Source of the DNA: Rhabdothermincola sediminis
GTDB lineage: Bacteria; Actinomycetota; Acidimicrobiia; Acidimicrobiales; Acidimicrobilacustridaceae
Assembly: GCF_014805525.1 (NCBI RefSeq)
Contig: NZ_JACFSZ010000002.1
Span: 186,001 to 250,000, forward strand
DNA: 64,000 nucleotides
Direction of reading: 5' to 3'
In this document: piece by piece, positions 1-8,042 of the stretch
Position numbering within the stretch: the first letter of the stretch is position 1
Layout of the letters: the number at the start of each line of letters is the position of its first letter
Program-made: the position numbers and the translations under genes
The notes under the pieces: model-generated
What the model was told of the DNA's origin: nothing
Databases searched by the model: none
What the model saw: only the letters and a program-made list of their open reading frames with translations

Positions 1-125
1 CCGTCGAGCGGTCGAGGTCGTTCGGGCCGGCCGGCCACGATGCGTCATCTGCGGCCGGCCGATGGACCCAAGTGGGCACGTATGCCCCCGCAGCAATGGG
101 CACTCGAGCCGGTAGAACGCAAGAC

Positions 126-827
126 ATGCTCCCCGAGCGGCACGAGATCCTGCGACGGGGCACGATCGAGGTGCGCGGCCGCCTGCCCTGGAGCAGCAAC
201 GCCACGTTCCTGGCCCGAGTGTGCCTGGAGGGTGCCGGGTGCGACGCGGTGTACAAGCCGCTGCGTGGCGAGCGCCCGCTGTGGGACTTCCCGCGGAAGC
301 TCTACCGCAGGGAGGTCGCGGCCTACGAGCTGTCCGAGGCGCTCAGCTGGGGCATCGTTCCCTTCACGGTCGAGGTCGAGGACGCGCCGCTAGGTGAGGG
401 GTCGCTGCAGGAGTTCATCGACGCGGAGCTCGAGCAGCACTACTTCACCCTCTACGACGATCGGGCGCTGCACGACCAGCTCCGCACCATCTGCGCGTTC
501 GACGTGATCGCCAACAACACCGACCGCAAGAGCGGGCACTGCCTACTCGACCGGAACGGCAAGGTCTGGGCCATCGACAACGGGCTGTCGTTCCACCGGG
601 AGTTCAAGCTGCGCACGGTGATCTGGGAGTTCGCCGGCGAGCCGCTGCCCGCCTCGGTCGTCGACAGCCTGGCAACGCTGGTCGACCACGGGCTGCCCGC
701 CAGCCTCGATCGGCTGCTCGACCTCCACGAGCGCGAGGCGGTGGTCGCCCGCGCCCGCGCTCTGCTCGACGCCGGGACGTTCCCGACCGACCCCACGGGT
801 CGCCGCTACCCCTGGCCGCTGGTTTGA
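126..827 (+). CDS. SCO1664-family kinase-like protein (233 aa)
   Basis: The protein resembles the actinobacterial SCO1664 family, which has a PI3K/HipA-like phosphotransferase fold and is commonly found near mycothiol-ligase genes; its substrate is unknown to me. Visible motifs are AVYKP (K44, likely ATP lysine), FDVIANNTDRKSGH (residues 125-138, catalytic-loop-like) and AIDNGLSFH (149-157, a DFG-like metal site). I chose ATG 126 because family conservation begins just after it and a TAGAAC box lies 7 nt upstream, suggesting leaderless transcription. GTG 72 and ATG 96 are in-frame alternatives. The stop codon nearly abuts the next gene, so the two are probably co-transcribed. The family call is fairly sure; the role is not. 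Confidence 0.8.
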   Translation: MLPERHEILRRGTIEVRGRLPWSSNATFLARVCLEGAGCDAVYKPLRGERPLWDFPRKLYRREVAAYELSEALSWGIVPFTVEVEDAPLGEGSLQEFIDAELEQHYFTLYDDRALHDQLRTICAFDVIANNTDRKSGHCLLDRNGKVWAIDNGLSFHREFKLRTVIWEFAGEPLPASVVDSLATLVDHGLPASLDRLLDLHEREAVVARARALLDAGTFPTDPTGRRYPWPLV

Positions 828-841
828 AACTCGATAGCGGC

Positions 842-1840
842 ATGGGCACCGGGCGGTCGGTCAACGAGGAGCTGGTCGAGCTGGGCGACCTCGACGAGCT
901 GGTGCGCCACATCGACCGCTTGTGCTGGGCGGCCGACTGGGACGGGGTGCTCGACGTGCGGGACCGCTGCCGAGCGGCGCTCGAGCGGGGCAAGCAGTTG
1001 TGGCCCGCGGCCTCACACGGCGAGTACCGGCTGGCATTGGAAGCACCGGGCCCGATCGCCGCCCGGGTGGTGGTGCCGGGCGCCGGCCACCTCTCGCTCG
1101 GCCCCCTGACCGAGGTGGCGGCATCGACCCACCGGTGGGCGGAGCTGGCCGACCACCTGCCCGATGGCCCGACCCGGGCGATGACCGCACACGAGCGGGT
1201 GGTCCGTGGCGAGGACCTCACCGGCGACGACCGCATCGACCGCCAGGTCATCGACCTCCCGCTCGCCCTGCAGCCGTGGGAGCCCAGCTACCCCGTGGCC
1301 GAATACCTCGCGCACGAGGCGCACTTCCCCCCACCGCCCCTGCCGGACCGTCATCCGGTCGTGCTGCCCGCGCCGAGCCTGGCGGTCGAGCGGGTCGAGG
1401 ACCAGGAGACGATCCATGCCCTCGCCGAGCTCACCCGGGCATGGACCGCGGAGTCGAACGGGCGATCGGAGGTGGTCGCGGTGCGCGGTGACGCCCGCTG
1501 CGCCATCGCTGCGCTCGGGCCCCCGCGGGCCCGCCTGGCGGAGCTCAGCGGGGCGGAAGCCCTGGCGTGGATGGCCTGGGTCGCGGCCTCGGGCGGTGCA
1601 CATGGGCGCCGGCGCGGCATGGCCCGTGGCCGCTTCGACGCCTGGTGGGCTCTGGCCTCGGTGGCCGGCCTGGTCGAGGACTGGCCGCTGCCACCCGACG
1701 AGCTGGGGGCCGCGGCCGCGGAGCTGCGCTGGTTCGTGTGGGATGCGTGGGAGCCCGACACCGGATGGCGGTTCCACCTGGCGGTCGAGGACCCCCTCGA
1801 GGGCCTGGCCTGGGCGGTGGCAGCGACCGACGCAGCCTGA
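842..1840 (+). CDS. Conserved-looking protein of unknown function (332 aa)
   Basis: I do not recognise this protein. It is soluble, with no signal peptide or membrane segment. It is rich in Trp, Ala, Glu and Asp and ends in an acidic, tryptophan-rich section. The most motif-like stretch is GGAHGRRRGMARGRFDAWW at about residues 251-269, which could be a ligand or nucleic-acid contact. Two starts are possible: TTG 824, which overlaps the stop of the preceding kinase-like gene (TTTGA), and ATG 842, used here. Either way it follows that gene within 15 nt, so a functional link to the SCO1664-family protein is plausible. Codon usage matches the neighbours. Confidence 0.75.
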   Translation: MGTGRSVNEELVELGDLDELVRHIDRLCWAADWDGVLDVRDRCRAALERGKQLWPAASHGEYRLALEAPGPIAARVVVPGAGHLSLGPLTEVAASTHRWAELADHLPDGPTRAMTAHERVVRGEDLTGDDRIDRQVIDLPLALQPWEPSYPVAEYLAHEAHFPPPPLPDRHPVVLPAPSLAVERVEDQETIHALAELTRAWTAESNGRSEVVAVRGDARCAIAALGPPRARLAELSGAEALAWMAWVAASGGAHGRRRGMARGRFDAWWALASVAGLVEDWPLPPDELGAAAAELRWFVWDAWEPDTGWRFHLAVEDPLEGLAWAVAATDAA

Positions 1841-1864
1841 CCCCCGCCACCGCCCCCGCCCCCG

Positions 1865-1923
1865 CCCCCGAACTGTTCACCCACACGCGCCCGAAACCCG
1901 CGCATCGCTGAACAGTTCGGGGG
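1865..1923. repeat. 15-bp perfect inverted repeat between convergent genes
   Basis: CCCCCGAACTGTTCA (1865-1879) is mirrored exactly by TGAACAGTTCGGGGG (1909-1923), with 29 nt between the arms. Each arm also contains its own 9-bp palindrome (GAACTGTTC or GAACAGTTC). The element lies in the 85-bp gap between two convergent genes. It could be a bidirectional terminator with a long loop, or two copies of a palindromic binding site. It lacks a T-tract. Confidence 0.6.
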
Positions 1924-1925
1924 GG

Positions 1926-3224
1926 TCAACCGCCGACGGGTCCGAGGACCCGCTCGACATACGGGGTGGTGAACACGCCACCGGGGTCCAAGCGGGTGCG
2001 AACCTGCTGGAACTGGTCCCATCGCGGGTAGCGGGGCGCGAGCGACGACGCGGTCTGGAAATGCAGCTTGCCCCAGTGGGGGCGGCCGCCGTAGTCGTCC
2101 ATGATGCGCTCGACGCCCCGGAAGTAGTCGTCGTAGGGAGTCCCGCGATAGACGTGCACCGCGACGTAGGCGCTGTCGCGCCCGTACGCGGTGCTGAGCG
2201 GGATGTCGTCGGCGGCGACGAATCGCACCTCGACCGGGAAGCTGATCTGCATACCGAGCTGCCCGACGTGGGCGCGCACGCGTCGGAGCGCATCCACGAC
2301 CGTCGATCGGGGAATGGCGTACTCCATCTCGTAGAACCGCACCAGGCGCGGGCTGGTGAACACGCGGTAGCTGACGTCCACGTAGTCCGCCGATCCCTTC
2401 GACGGCAGCCGTTTCGCCACCTTCGGGATGAGATGGTTCCGCCACGCTCCGATACGGCACATCGCGCCGAACAGCACGTTGTCGTAGAGCACGTCGTCCC
2501 GCCATGCCCGCCAGTGCGGTCGCGGTCGCACGGGCTCGTCGGTGCGCTGGTTGCGCTTGGTGAGTGCCCAGCGGGTGTTGGGGATCCAGAAGAACTCGAA
2601 GTGATCGTGGCCGTCGACCTCGTCGTCGAGCCGCTCGAGCAGCGCGTCGACGGGCTCCGCTCCCTCGACGGCGTGGAGGTTGAACGCCCGCACGCACTGC
2701 AACGTCACCTCCGAGACGAGCCCGACCGCCCCGAGGCCCACGCGGGCCACCTCGAGGATCTCCGGCTCCGTGTCCCGATCGCAGGCGACGACCTCACCGC
2801 GGCCGTCGACGAGCCGCATGCCGATGATGGCGCTGGACAGGTTGCGGAACCGGGCACCCGTGCCATGGGTCGCGGTCTGGGTGGCGCCGGCGACCGACTG
2901 GTAGGCGATGTCGCCCAGGTTCTCGAGCGCGAGCCCGTGGACCGCCAGCTCCTGGTTGAGGCGCCACAGCGGGATCCCCGCCTGGACGGTGACGGTGCAG
3001 CGCTCGGCATCCACCGCTCGTACTGCCGCGTAGTCCCGGAGGTCGACGAGGAGGTCGTCGGTGCACACCAGGGGTGTGAACGAGTGCCCTGCACCCACCA
3101 CCCGAACCGTCCGCCCCGCGCTCGCGGCGCGGCGCACGATCGACCGGAGCTGGTCCTCATGGTGGGGACGCTCGATCGCCGCCGGCTCGCACGCTTGGTT
3201 CCCCGCCCAGTTGCGCCACCTCAC
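1926..3224 (-). CDS. FAD-linked sugar-1,4-lactone oxidase (D-arabinono-lactone oxidase family, 432 aa)
   Basis: This is a VAO-type flavoprotein with an N-terminal FAD-binding domain (about residues 15-180) and a C-terminal ALO domain. Motifs seen are VGAGHSFTPL (43-52), where His47 is the expected covalent-FAD residue, TATHGTGARF (117-126) in the FAD site, and RPHWGK near the C-terminus, typical of aldonolactone and alditol oxidases. Family members oxidise sugar lactones or alditols with O2 or another acceptor; the substrate cannot be fixed from sequence. The GTG start at 3224 leaves only 35 bp to a divergent hydrolase gene, so they likely share a promoter region. It has no signal peptide and is probably cytoplasmic. 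Confidence 0.88.
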   Translation of the reverse strand: MRWRNWAGNQACEPAAIERPHHEDQLRSIVRRAASAGRTVRVVGAGHSFTPLVCTDDLLVDLRDYAAVRAVDAERCTVTVQAGIPLWRLNQELAVHGLALENLGDIAYQSVAGATQTATHGTGARFRNLSSAIIGMRLVDGRGEVVACDRDTEPEILEVARVGLGAVGLVSEVTLQCVRAFNLHAVEGAEPVDALLERLDDEVDGHDHFEFFWIPNTRWALTKRNQRTDEPVRPRPHWRAWRDDVLYDNVLFGAMCRIGAWRNHLIPKVAKRLPSKGSADYVDVSYRVFTSPRLVRFYEMEYAIPRSTVVDALRRVRAHVGQLGMQISFPVEVRFVAADDIPLSTAYGRDSAYVAVHVYRGTPYDDYFRGVERIMDDYGGRPHWGKLHFQTASSLAPRYPRWDQFQQVRTRLDPGGVFTTPYVERVLGPVGG

Positions 3225-3259
3225 CCCTCGATCTTCGCAGACGCGCTAGACCTCTCCGG

Positions 3260-4015
3260 ATGCCGGTGCTCACCTCACCAGACGGGCTACCACTCTTCTA
3301 CCGGGACGACGGCGACGGTCCAGCAGTGGTGCTGCTGCACGGCCTCACCGCTGATGGCGAGATGAACTGGGAGTGGACCGGGATCGGGCCCGCGTTGCGC
3401 GCCGGAGGCTTCCGTACCATCGCGCTCGACCTGCGGGGGCACGGGCGCTCCGCCAAGCCGATCGAGCCGGAGGCCTACCGCGACGAGCGGTTCGTGGACG
3501 ACGTGCGGGCCCTGCTGGACCATCTCGGGATCGACCGTTGCGGCCTGGTCGGGTACTCGCTGGGCTCCCTCGTGGCGCTGCGCGCCACGCCCGGCGAGCC
3601 GCGGGTGGTCGCGGTGGTGCTGGGGGGCATCGGCGAGCGCGACATCCACACCACCGACCACTCCACCGACGGCGAGGCCCTGGCCCGAGCGATGGAGATC
3701 GACGACCCTGACGAGATCGAGGATCCCGAGGCTCGCGGCTTCCGGGAGTGGGCCGATGCCACCGGAGCGAACCGAGCCGCGCTGGCGGCCCTCACCCGCG
3801 GACGCGGGCGAGACCCGTTCGACCTGGCCGCGCTGGCGGTGCCCGCCCTGGTCATCGCCGGTGCCGACGATCACCTGGCCGGGGACCCCTTCACCCTCGC
3901 GCACCGGCTGCCCGCTGGCGAGGGGCGATGCCTCGCCGGGGACCACACCACCGCGCTGGCCGACCCTTCGTTCGGGGGCGAGATCGTGCGCTTCCTCAGC
4001 CATCACCTGGGCTGA
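3260..4015 (+). CDS. Alpha/beta hydrolase (251 aa)
   Basis: This is a standard single-domain alpha/beta hydrolase. It shows the oxyanion segment LLHGLT (25-30), the LRGHGRS strand-loop (58-64), the nucleophile elbow GYSLGS with Ser100, a late acid in AGADDHLAG, and the catalytic His in GDHTTAL. Length is normal for the family. The substrate (ester, lactone or other) is unknown. A divergent lactone oxidase lies 35 bp upstream, so a lactone-hydrolase role is an attractive but unproven idea. The ATG at 3260 follows a TAGACC box by 7 nt, so the mRNA may be leaderless. It converges on etfA. Confidence 0.88.
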   Translation: MPVLTSPDGLPLFYRDDGDGPAVVLLHGLTADGEMNWEWTGIGPALRAGGFRTIALDLRGHGRSAKPIEPEAYRDERFVDDVRALLDHLGIDRCGLVGYSLGSLVALRATPGEPRVVAVVLGGIGERDIHTTDHSTDGEALARAMEIDDPDEIEDPEARGFREWADATGANRAALAALTRGRGRDPFDLAALAVPALVIAGADDHLAGDPFTLAHRLPAGEGRCLAGDHTTALADPSFGGEIVRFLSHHLG

Positions 4016-4051
4016 GGAAGCGCACGGCCGCGACGCGGGCCCGGGGCGCGC

Positions 4052-5020
4052 TCAGCGGGACTTGAGCGCGTCGATCAGGGCAGGGAGCACCTTGTGCACG
4101 TCACCCACGATGCCGAGATCGGCGATCGAGAAGATCGGTGCCTCCTCGTCCTTGTTGATGGCGATGATGTTCTTGGAGCCCTTCATCCCCACCATGTGCT
4201 GGGTCGCACCGGAGATGCCGGCCGCGATGTATACGGTCGGCTTGACCACCTTGCCCGTCTGGCCCACCTGATACGAGTAGGGGACCCAGCCGGCGTCGAC
4301 GATCGCCCGGGACGCCCCGGGAGCGCCACCGAGGAGCTTGGCCAGCTCCTCGATCATGGCGTACTTCTCGGGGTCGCCCAGGCCCCGGCCACCGGACACG
4401 ACGATGTCCGCTTCGTCCAGCGACGGGCCCTCGCGTTCCTCGACGTGGCGGTTGAGGATGCGAGCCGTGCCGGCGGCACCCGTGTCGGGCACCGCGATCG
4501 TCTCCACCGCGGCCGGGCCGCCGCCGGAAGGCTCGGCAGCGAAGGACTTCGGCCGGACCAGCACGAGGTAGGGCTGGCCACCGGTGAACCTCGTCTTCAC
4601 ATTGGTGGTGCCGCCGAAGACCGGCTCGGTGCACACAATCGAATCGCCGTCGAGCTCGAGGTCGACGTTGTTGGTGATCACGGTCTTGTCCAGCTTCGCC
4701 GACAGCCGGCCGGCCACGTCGCGACCGTCGTAGCTCGTGCCGAAGAGGATGGCCGCGGGAGCGGCGCCCCCCTCGATGAGCGCGGCGATCGCCGCGGCGA
4801 CGGGGACACCCTGGAGCGCGCCGCCGAGGTCACCGGTCGTGTAGACCTTCGTCGCGCCGTAGTTGCCGAGCTCGCCGGCGATGGCCTCGGCATCCCCGCC
4901 GGCGTAGACGGCCTCCACCGTGCCCGCCAGCTCACGGGCCTTCGTCAGCAGCTCGAGGGTCGTGGGCGAGACCTTGCCATCGGAGGCCTCGGCGAAAACC
5001 CAGATCGTGGACAGAGTCAT
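4052..5020 (-). CDS. etfA: Electron transfer flavoprotein alpha subunit (322 aa)
   Basis: EtfA pairs with EtfB to carry electrons from acyl-CoA and other flavin dehydrogenases to the respiratory chain via ETF:quinone oxidoreductase. The C-terminal FAD-binding domain is intact: SGGRGLGDP near residue 211, then [32 protein letters not shown] and the terminal [15 protein letters not shown]. The N-terminal half is the Rossmann-like ETF domain. Length matches the family. It lies 14 nt downstream of etfB on the same strand in the usual B-A order. Physiological clients in this window include the acyl-CoA dehydrogenase at 47.8-49.0 kb. Confidence 0.97.
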   Translation of the reverse strand: MTLSTIWVFAEASDGKVSPTTLELLTKARELAGTVEAVYAGGDAEAIAGELGNYGATKVYTTGDLGGALQGVPVAAAIAALIEGGAAPAAILFGTSYDGRDVAGRLSAKLDKTVITNNVDLELDGDSIVCTEPVFGGTTNVKTRFTGGQPYLVLVRPKSFAAEPSGGGPAAVETIAVPDTGAAGTARILNRHVEEREGPSLDEADIVVSGGRGLGDPEKYAMIEELAKLLGGAPGASRAIVDAGWVPYSYQVGQTGKVVKPTVYIAAGISGATQHMVGMKGSKNIIAINKDEEAPIFSIADLGIVGDVHKVLPALIDALKSR

Positions 5021-5034
5021 GGTTCGCTGGCCTC

Positions 5035-5817
5035 CTAGATGACCTTGAGGTTCTCGAGGTACTGGATGATCTTCTCGAAGCCGTCACCTTCGTCGACGTA
5101 CTTCTCGCCTGCCTCCCTCGCCGGTGCGGCTTCGATCGAGGTGATCTCCTGCCCAGCGCCGGCCCAGCCGACCTGCGAGGCGTCGAGCCCCAGGTCGGCC
5201 ACCGTCACCTCGTCGACGGGCTTGCTCTTGGCGGCCATGATCCCCTTGAAGGACGGGTAGCGAGGCTCCACCACGCCCGCGGTGACCGACACCACGGCTG
5301 GGAGCGGTGCTTCGACCTCGTCGTAGCCCGCATCGGTCTGCCGCTGCACCTTCACCTTGCCGTCTGCGATCTCGATGTGCTTCGCGAAGGTGACCGACGG
5401 CAGGTCGAGCAGGCCGGCGATCTGCTCGGGGACGGTCCCCGTGTAGCCGTCGCTGGACTCGGTGGCGGTGAGGATGAGATCGGCGCCCTCCACTCGCTTG
5501 ATGGCCGCGCTCAGGACCTTGGCCGTGCCCAGGGCGTCGGAGCCCGCGAGGGCGGGATCGCTGATCAGGATCGCCTTGGCCGCCCCCATCGCCAGGGCGG
5601 TCCGCAGGCCCGCGGTCTCGCTGTTGGGCGCCATCGACACCAGCGTGACCTCGCCGCCACCCGCCGCGTCGACCAGTTGCAGAGCCATCTCGACCCCGTA
5701 GGAGTCGGATTCGTCGAGGATGAGCTTCCCGTCTCGCTTCAGGGTCTTGGTTTCGGGATCCATCTGGCCCGGGTCTGCCGGATCAGGGATCTGCTTGACG
5801 CAGACGACAACGTTCAT
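5035..5817 (-). CDS. etfB: Electron transfer flavoprotein beta subunit (260 aa)
   Basis: EtfB is the AMP-binding partner of EtfA. The protein begins MNVVVCVKQIPDP, the diagnostic N-terminus of the family, and contains YGVEMALQLVD and the loop TATESSDGYTGTVPEQIAGLL with LPSVTFAKHIE, near the AMP/FAD contact region. I placed the start at 5817 because the open frame continues upstream without family similarity into the promoter of the divergent lipid kinase gene. EtfB heads an etfBA operon. The 75-bp divergent gap (5818-5892) must hold both promoters. Confidence 0.97.
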   Translation of the reverse strand: MNVVVCVKQIPDPADPGQMDPETKTLKRDGKLILDESDSYGVEMALQLVDAAGGGEVTLVSMAPNSETAGLRTALAMGAAKAILISDPALAGSDALGTAKVLSAAIKRVEGADLILTATESSDGYTGTVPEQIAGLLDLPSVTFAKHIEIADGKVKVQRQTDAGYDEVEAPLPAVVSVTAGVVEPRYPSFKGIMAAKSKPVDEVTVADLGLDASQVGWAGAGQEITSIEAAPAREAGEKYVDEGDGFEKIIQYLENLKVI

Positions 5818-5892
5818 AGGCGACAGTCTGCGTGCCAGCCGCGGAACCGGCCAAATCCGTATGGGGAGGGGTGCTGCTACCGTCAGCACACG

Positions 5893-6873
5893 GTGAGGGT
5901 GCTGCTCATCGTCAACGCCAACGCCTCTTCGGTCACCGCCCGCACCCGTGTCGTCATCCAGAAGGCGCTGTCCGCCGACCATGACGTCACCACCGCCGAG
6001 ACCAGCCGTAGGGGCCACGCCACCCGGCTCGCGCAGGGCGCGGCGGCGGACGGCGTGGAGCTGGTGGTCGTCCTGGGCGGCGACGGCACGCTGAACGAAG
6101 CGGCGAACGGACTCGCCGGCAGCCGCACCGCCCTCGCCGCGCTACCAGGGGGCTCGACCAACGTCTTCGCCCGCACCCTGGGCCTCCCCGACGACCCGGT
6201 GGACGCCACCGCGGCGACCATCGACGCCCTGGCCCGACGTTCCATCCGCCGAGTGGGGCTCGGGTCGGTCAACGGCCGCTACTTCCTCTTCCACGTCGGC
6301 ATGGGCTACGACGCGGCCGTGGTCGCCGAGGTCGAAAAGCGCGAGTTCCTGAAGCGTTGGGCCAGCCACGCCTGGTTCGCCTGGTGCGCGATCGACACCT
6401 GGCTCCGCCACTACGACCGCTCCCGACCGCGGTTCGCGGTACACCACGCGGACGGGACGATCATCGACGATGCCTACTTCGCCCTCTGTCTCAACACCAA
6501 CCCCTACACCTACCTCGGCCGGCGCCCGTTCACGGTCGGTACCGAGGCGACGCTCGACCGCGGCCTCGTGATGCTCACCTTCCGGACCCTCGCGCTCGTG
6601 CCCCTGCTCGGGCTGGCGGCCTCGGCACTGGCCACCGGTGAGCACCTACGCCGGAGCCACCACACCGACTACCGCACCGACCTGGCCGAGGTGCGGGTGA
6701 CCGGCCACGGGCCGTTCCCCTACCAGGTGGACGGCGATTACCTGGGCGAGACCACCGAGCTGCGCTTCACCCACTGTCCCGGGGTGCTCGACCTGGTGGT
6801 CCCGGTAGCAACCGGCACGGGCCCGCTCAGCCGGCCTCGAGGATGGCGCGGAGGCGATCCGGCACGTTGGTGA
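5893..6873 (+). CDS. Diacylglycerol kinase-like lipid kinase (326 aa)
   Basis: This is a DAGK-catalytic-domain protein (DgkB/YegS type) that transfers phosphate from ATP to diacylglycerol or a related lipid. The nucleotide motif GGDGTLNEAANGL is at 62-74 and the PGGSTNVFARTLGLP loop at 85-99; the C-terminal beta domain ends with YQVDGDYLGE. The GTG start at 5893 is preceded 9 nt upstream by TACCGT, a likely -10 element. The open frame extends much further upstream but would run through etfB, so that extension is rejected. Its 3' end overlaps the convergent phosphodiesterase gene by 47 bp. The lipid-kinase and phosphodiesterase pair suggests phospholipid turnover. Confidence 0.9.
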   Translation: MRVLLIVNANASSVTARTRVVIQKALSADHDVTTAETSRRGHATRLAQGAAADGVELVVVLGGDGTLNEAANGLAGSRTALAALPGGSTNVFARTLGLPDDPVDATAATIDALARRSIRRVGLGSVNGRYFLFHVGMGYDAAVVAEVEKREFLKRWASHAWFAWCAIDTWLRHYDRSRPRFAVHHADGTIIDDAYFALCLNTNPYTYLGRRPFTVGTEATLDRGLVMLTFRTLALVPLLGLAASALATGEHLRRSHHTDYRTDLAEVRVTGHGPFPYQVDGDYLGETTELRFTHCPGVLDLVVPVATGTGPLSRPRGWRGGDPARW

Positions 6874-7516
6874 TGATCCCGTCGACGCCGAGGGCCACCA
6901 GCTCGGCCAGGCGTTCGGGATCGTCGACCGTCCAGACGTTGACGGCCAGTCCCGCCGCGTGCGCCCGCTCGACGAGCTCGGCGGTGACGAAGTGGTCCCA
7001 CGGGTTGAGCGCCTGATGGCCGCCGGCGGCGGCCGTCGCTACCACCTGGTCGGGGCTGCTGAGGTCGAACGCCAGCAGCCCGGTCGGGAGCTCGGGGGCC
7101 AGGTCGCGCACCCGGGCGATCGATGCCGGGTCGAAGGAGGTGATCAGCACACCGTCGAGGACCATGCCCGCGAGCGCCGCCACAACGGCATCGGCCACCC
7201 GACGTTCCTCGTCCCAGTCGGGCTCGCCCGGCGCGTTCTTGATCTCGATGTTCACCCCCATGCCGCGGCAGGCCGCGAGGGCCGCGTCGAGCCGGGGGAC
7301 GTCGTCGGGCAGCTCGGCGGCGAGCAGCTCGACGACGGCCCGGCCGTCGGCCAGATGCGGGTCGTGGTGCACGGCCAGCGCCCCGTCGGCGGTGCGGCGG
7401 ACGTCGAGCTCCACCCAGTCGGCTCCGAGCCGGCGGGCCTCGGTGAAGGCGGCGATGGTGTTGCCTGGCGGCACGGCCTGGGACGCTCCCCGGTGAGCAA
7501 CCACGAGGGGACGCAT
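6827..7516 (-). CDS. Glycerophosphodiester phosphodiesterase (229 aa)
   Basis: This is a GDPD-family TIM-barrel enzyme that hydrolyses glycerophosphodiesters to glycerol-3-phosphate and an alcohol. The signature is complete: AHRGAS (7-12, catalytic His8), PGNT with N19, ELDVR with E36 and D38 as metal ligands, and VHHDP with His50/His51. It also has INIEIK-like VNIEIKN and the late NVWTVDDPERLAEL. The start is ATG 7516; upstream frame has no family similarity. No signal peptide is visible, so a cytoplasmic role is likely. It overlaps the lipid kinase tail-to-tail by 47 bp. Confidence 0.93.
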   Translation of the reverse strand: MRPLVVAHRGASQAVPPGNTIAAFTEARRLGADWVELDVRRTADGALAVHHDPHLADGRAVVELLAAELPDDVPRLDAALAACRGMGVNIEIKNAPGEPDWDEERRVADAVVAALAGMVLDGVLITSFDPASIARVRDLAPELPTGLLAFDLSSPDQVVATAAAGGHQALNPWDHFVTAELVERAHAAGLAVNVWTVDDPERLAELVALGVDGIITNVPDRLRAILEAG

Positions 7517-7570
7517 CACGGCGCACCTCGTGACAAAAGCCACACTGGCGAAAAACACCGCGCCAACCCC

Positions 7571-7599
7571 TTGAAACGGAGTTCTGAACTCTGTAGGTT
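7571..7599 (+). promoter_or_regulatory. Candidate sigma-70-type promoter upstream of whiB1 with palindromic spacer
   Basis: TTGAAA (7571-7576) and TAGGTT (7594-7599) are separated by exactly 17 bp. The spacer contains the 11-bp palindrome AGTTCTGAACT (7580-7590), a possible operator. A start near 7606 would give whiB1 an untranslated leader of about 115 nt. Confidence 0.5.
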
Positions 7600-7720
7600 G
7601 CCGATGTCCCAGCCACACGCCGTTTCCCTCACAACGCGGTGGCATGTGAACAGCTTCACGATTGGTGTCTCCAGCACCGCGCAGAGCACCCGTCGCGAAG
7701 CCCGATGACGTGGAGGCACC

Positions 7721-8017
7721 GTGGCCCTCACCGCTTCTCGCTCGCTCGCGTTGTCCGTGGCCTCGGATGACTGGCGCGCGCTGGCAGCCTGTCGGGACAC
7801 TGATCCCGACCTCTTCTTCCCCGTCGGCACCACCGGGCCTGCCATCGAGCAGATCGAGGCCGCCAAGGCCGTCTGCCTTGAGTGCGAAGCCCGCCAGCCC
7901 TGCCTGGAGTTCGCGCTGACCACGAACCAGGACTCCGGCATCTGGGGTGGCACCTCGGAGGAGGAGCGCCGCAAGCTCCGCCGGCAGTGGCTCGCTGCCA
8001 AGCGCCGGGCATCCTGA
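7721..8017 (+). CDS. whiB1: WhiB1-type Fe-S transcription factor (98 aa)
   Basis: WhiB proteins bind a [4Fe-4S] cluster and act with the primary sigma factor; WhiB1 of M. tuberculosis is essential and NO-sensitive. Cluster cysteines are C24, C52, C55 and C61, spaced C-x27-C-x2-C-x5-C exactly as in WhiB1. The core DWRALAACRDTDPDLFFPVG and the QDSGIWGG turn also match WhiB1, followed by a basic C-terminal tail. The GTG start at 7721 has GGAGG at 7712-7716. Convergent pdtaS follows, as in M. tuberculosis (Rv3219/Rv3220c), which supports orthology with WhiB1/WblE over other WhiB paralogues. Confidence 0.93.
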   Translation: MALTASRSLALSVASDDWRALAACRDTDPDLFFPVGTTGPAIEQIEAAKAVCLECEARQPCLEFALTTNQDSGIWGGTSEEERRKLRRQWLAAKRRAS

Positions 8018-8042
8018 GACCGACCGACCCCCATCTCGAACC

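Noticed and set aside
1865-1923. Reading the GAAC-GTTC palindromes as LexA (SOS) boxes
   Set aside because: Actinobacterial SOS boxes have four bases between GAAC and GTTC; here there is one, and the element lies between gene ends, not starts.
1206-3365. A 719-codon plus-strand open frame across the lactone oxidase
   Set aside because: It is antisense to a gene with clear FAD-binding motifs, has low-complexity composition and reflects GC-driven absence of stops.
5377-5892. N-terminal extension of the lipid kinase
   Set aside because: It would overlap etfB entirely on the opposite strand; family similarity begins at VRVLLIVNANASS after GTG 5893.
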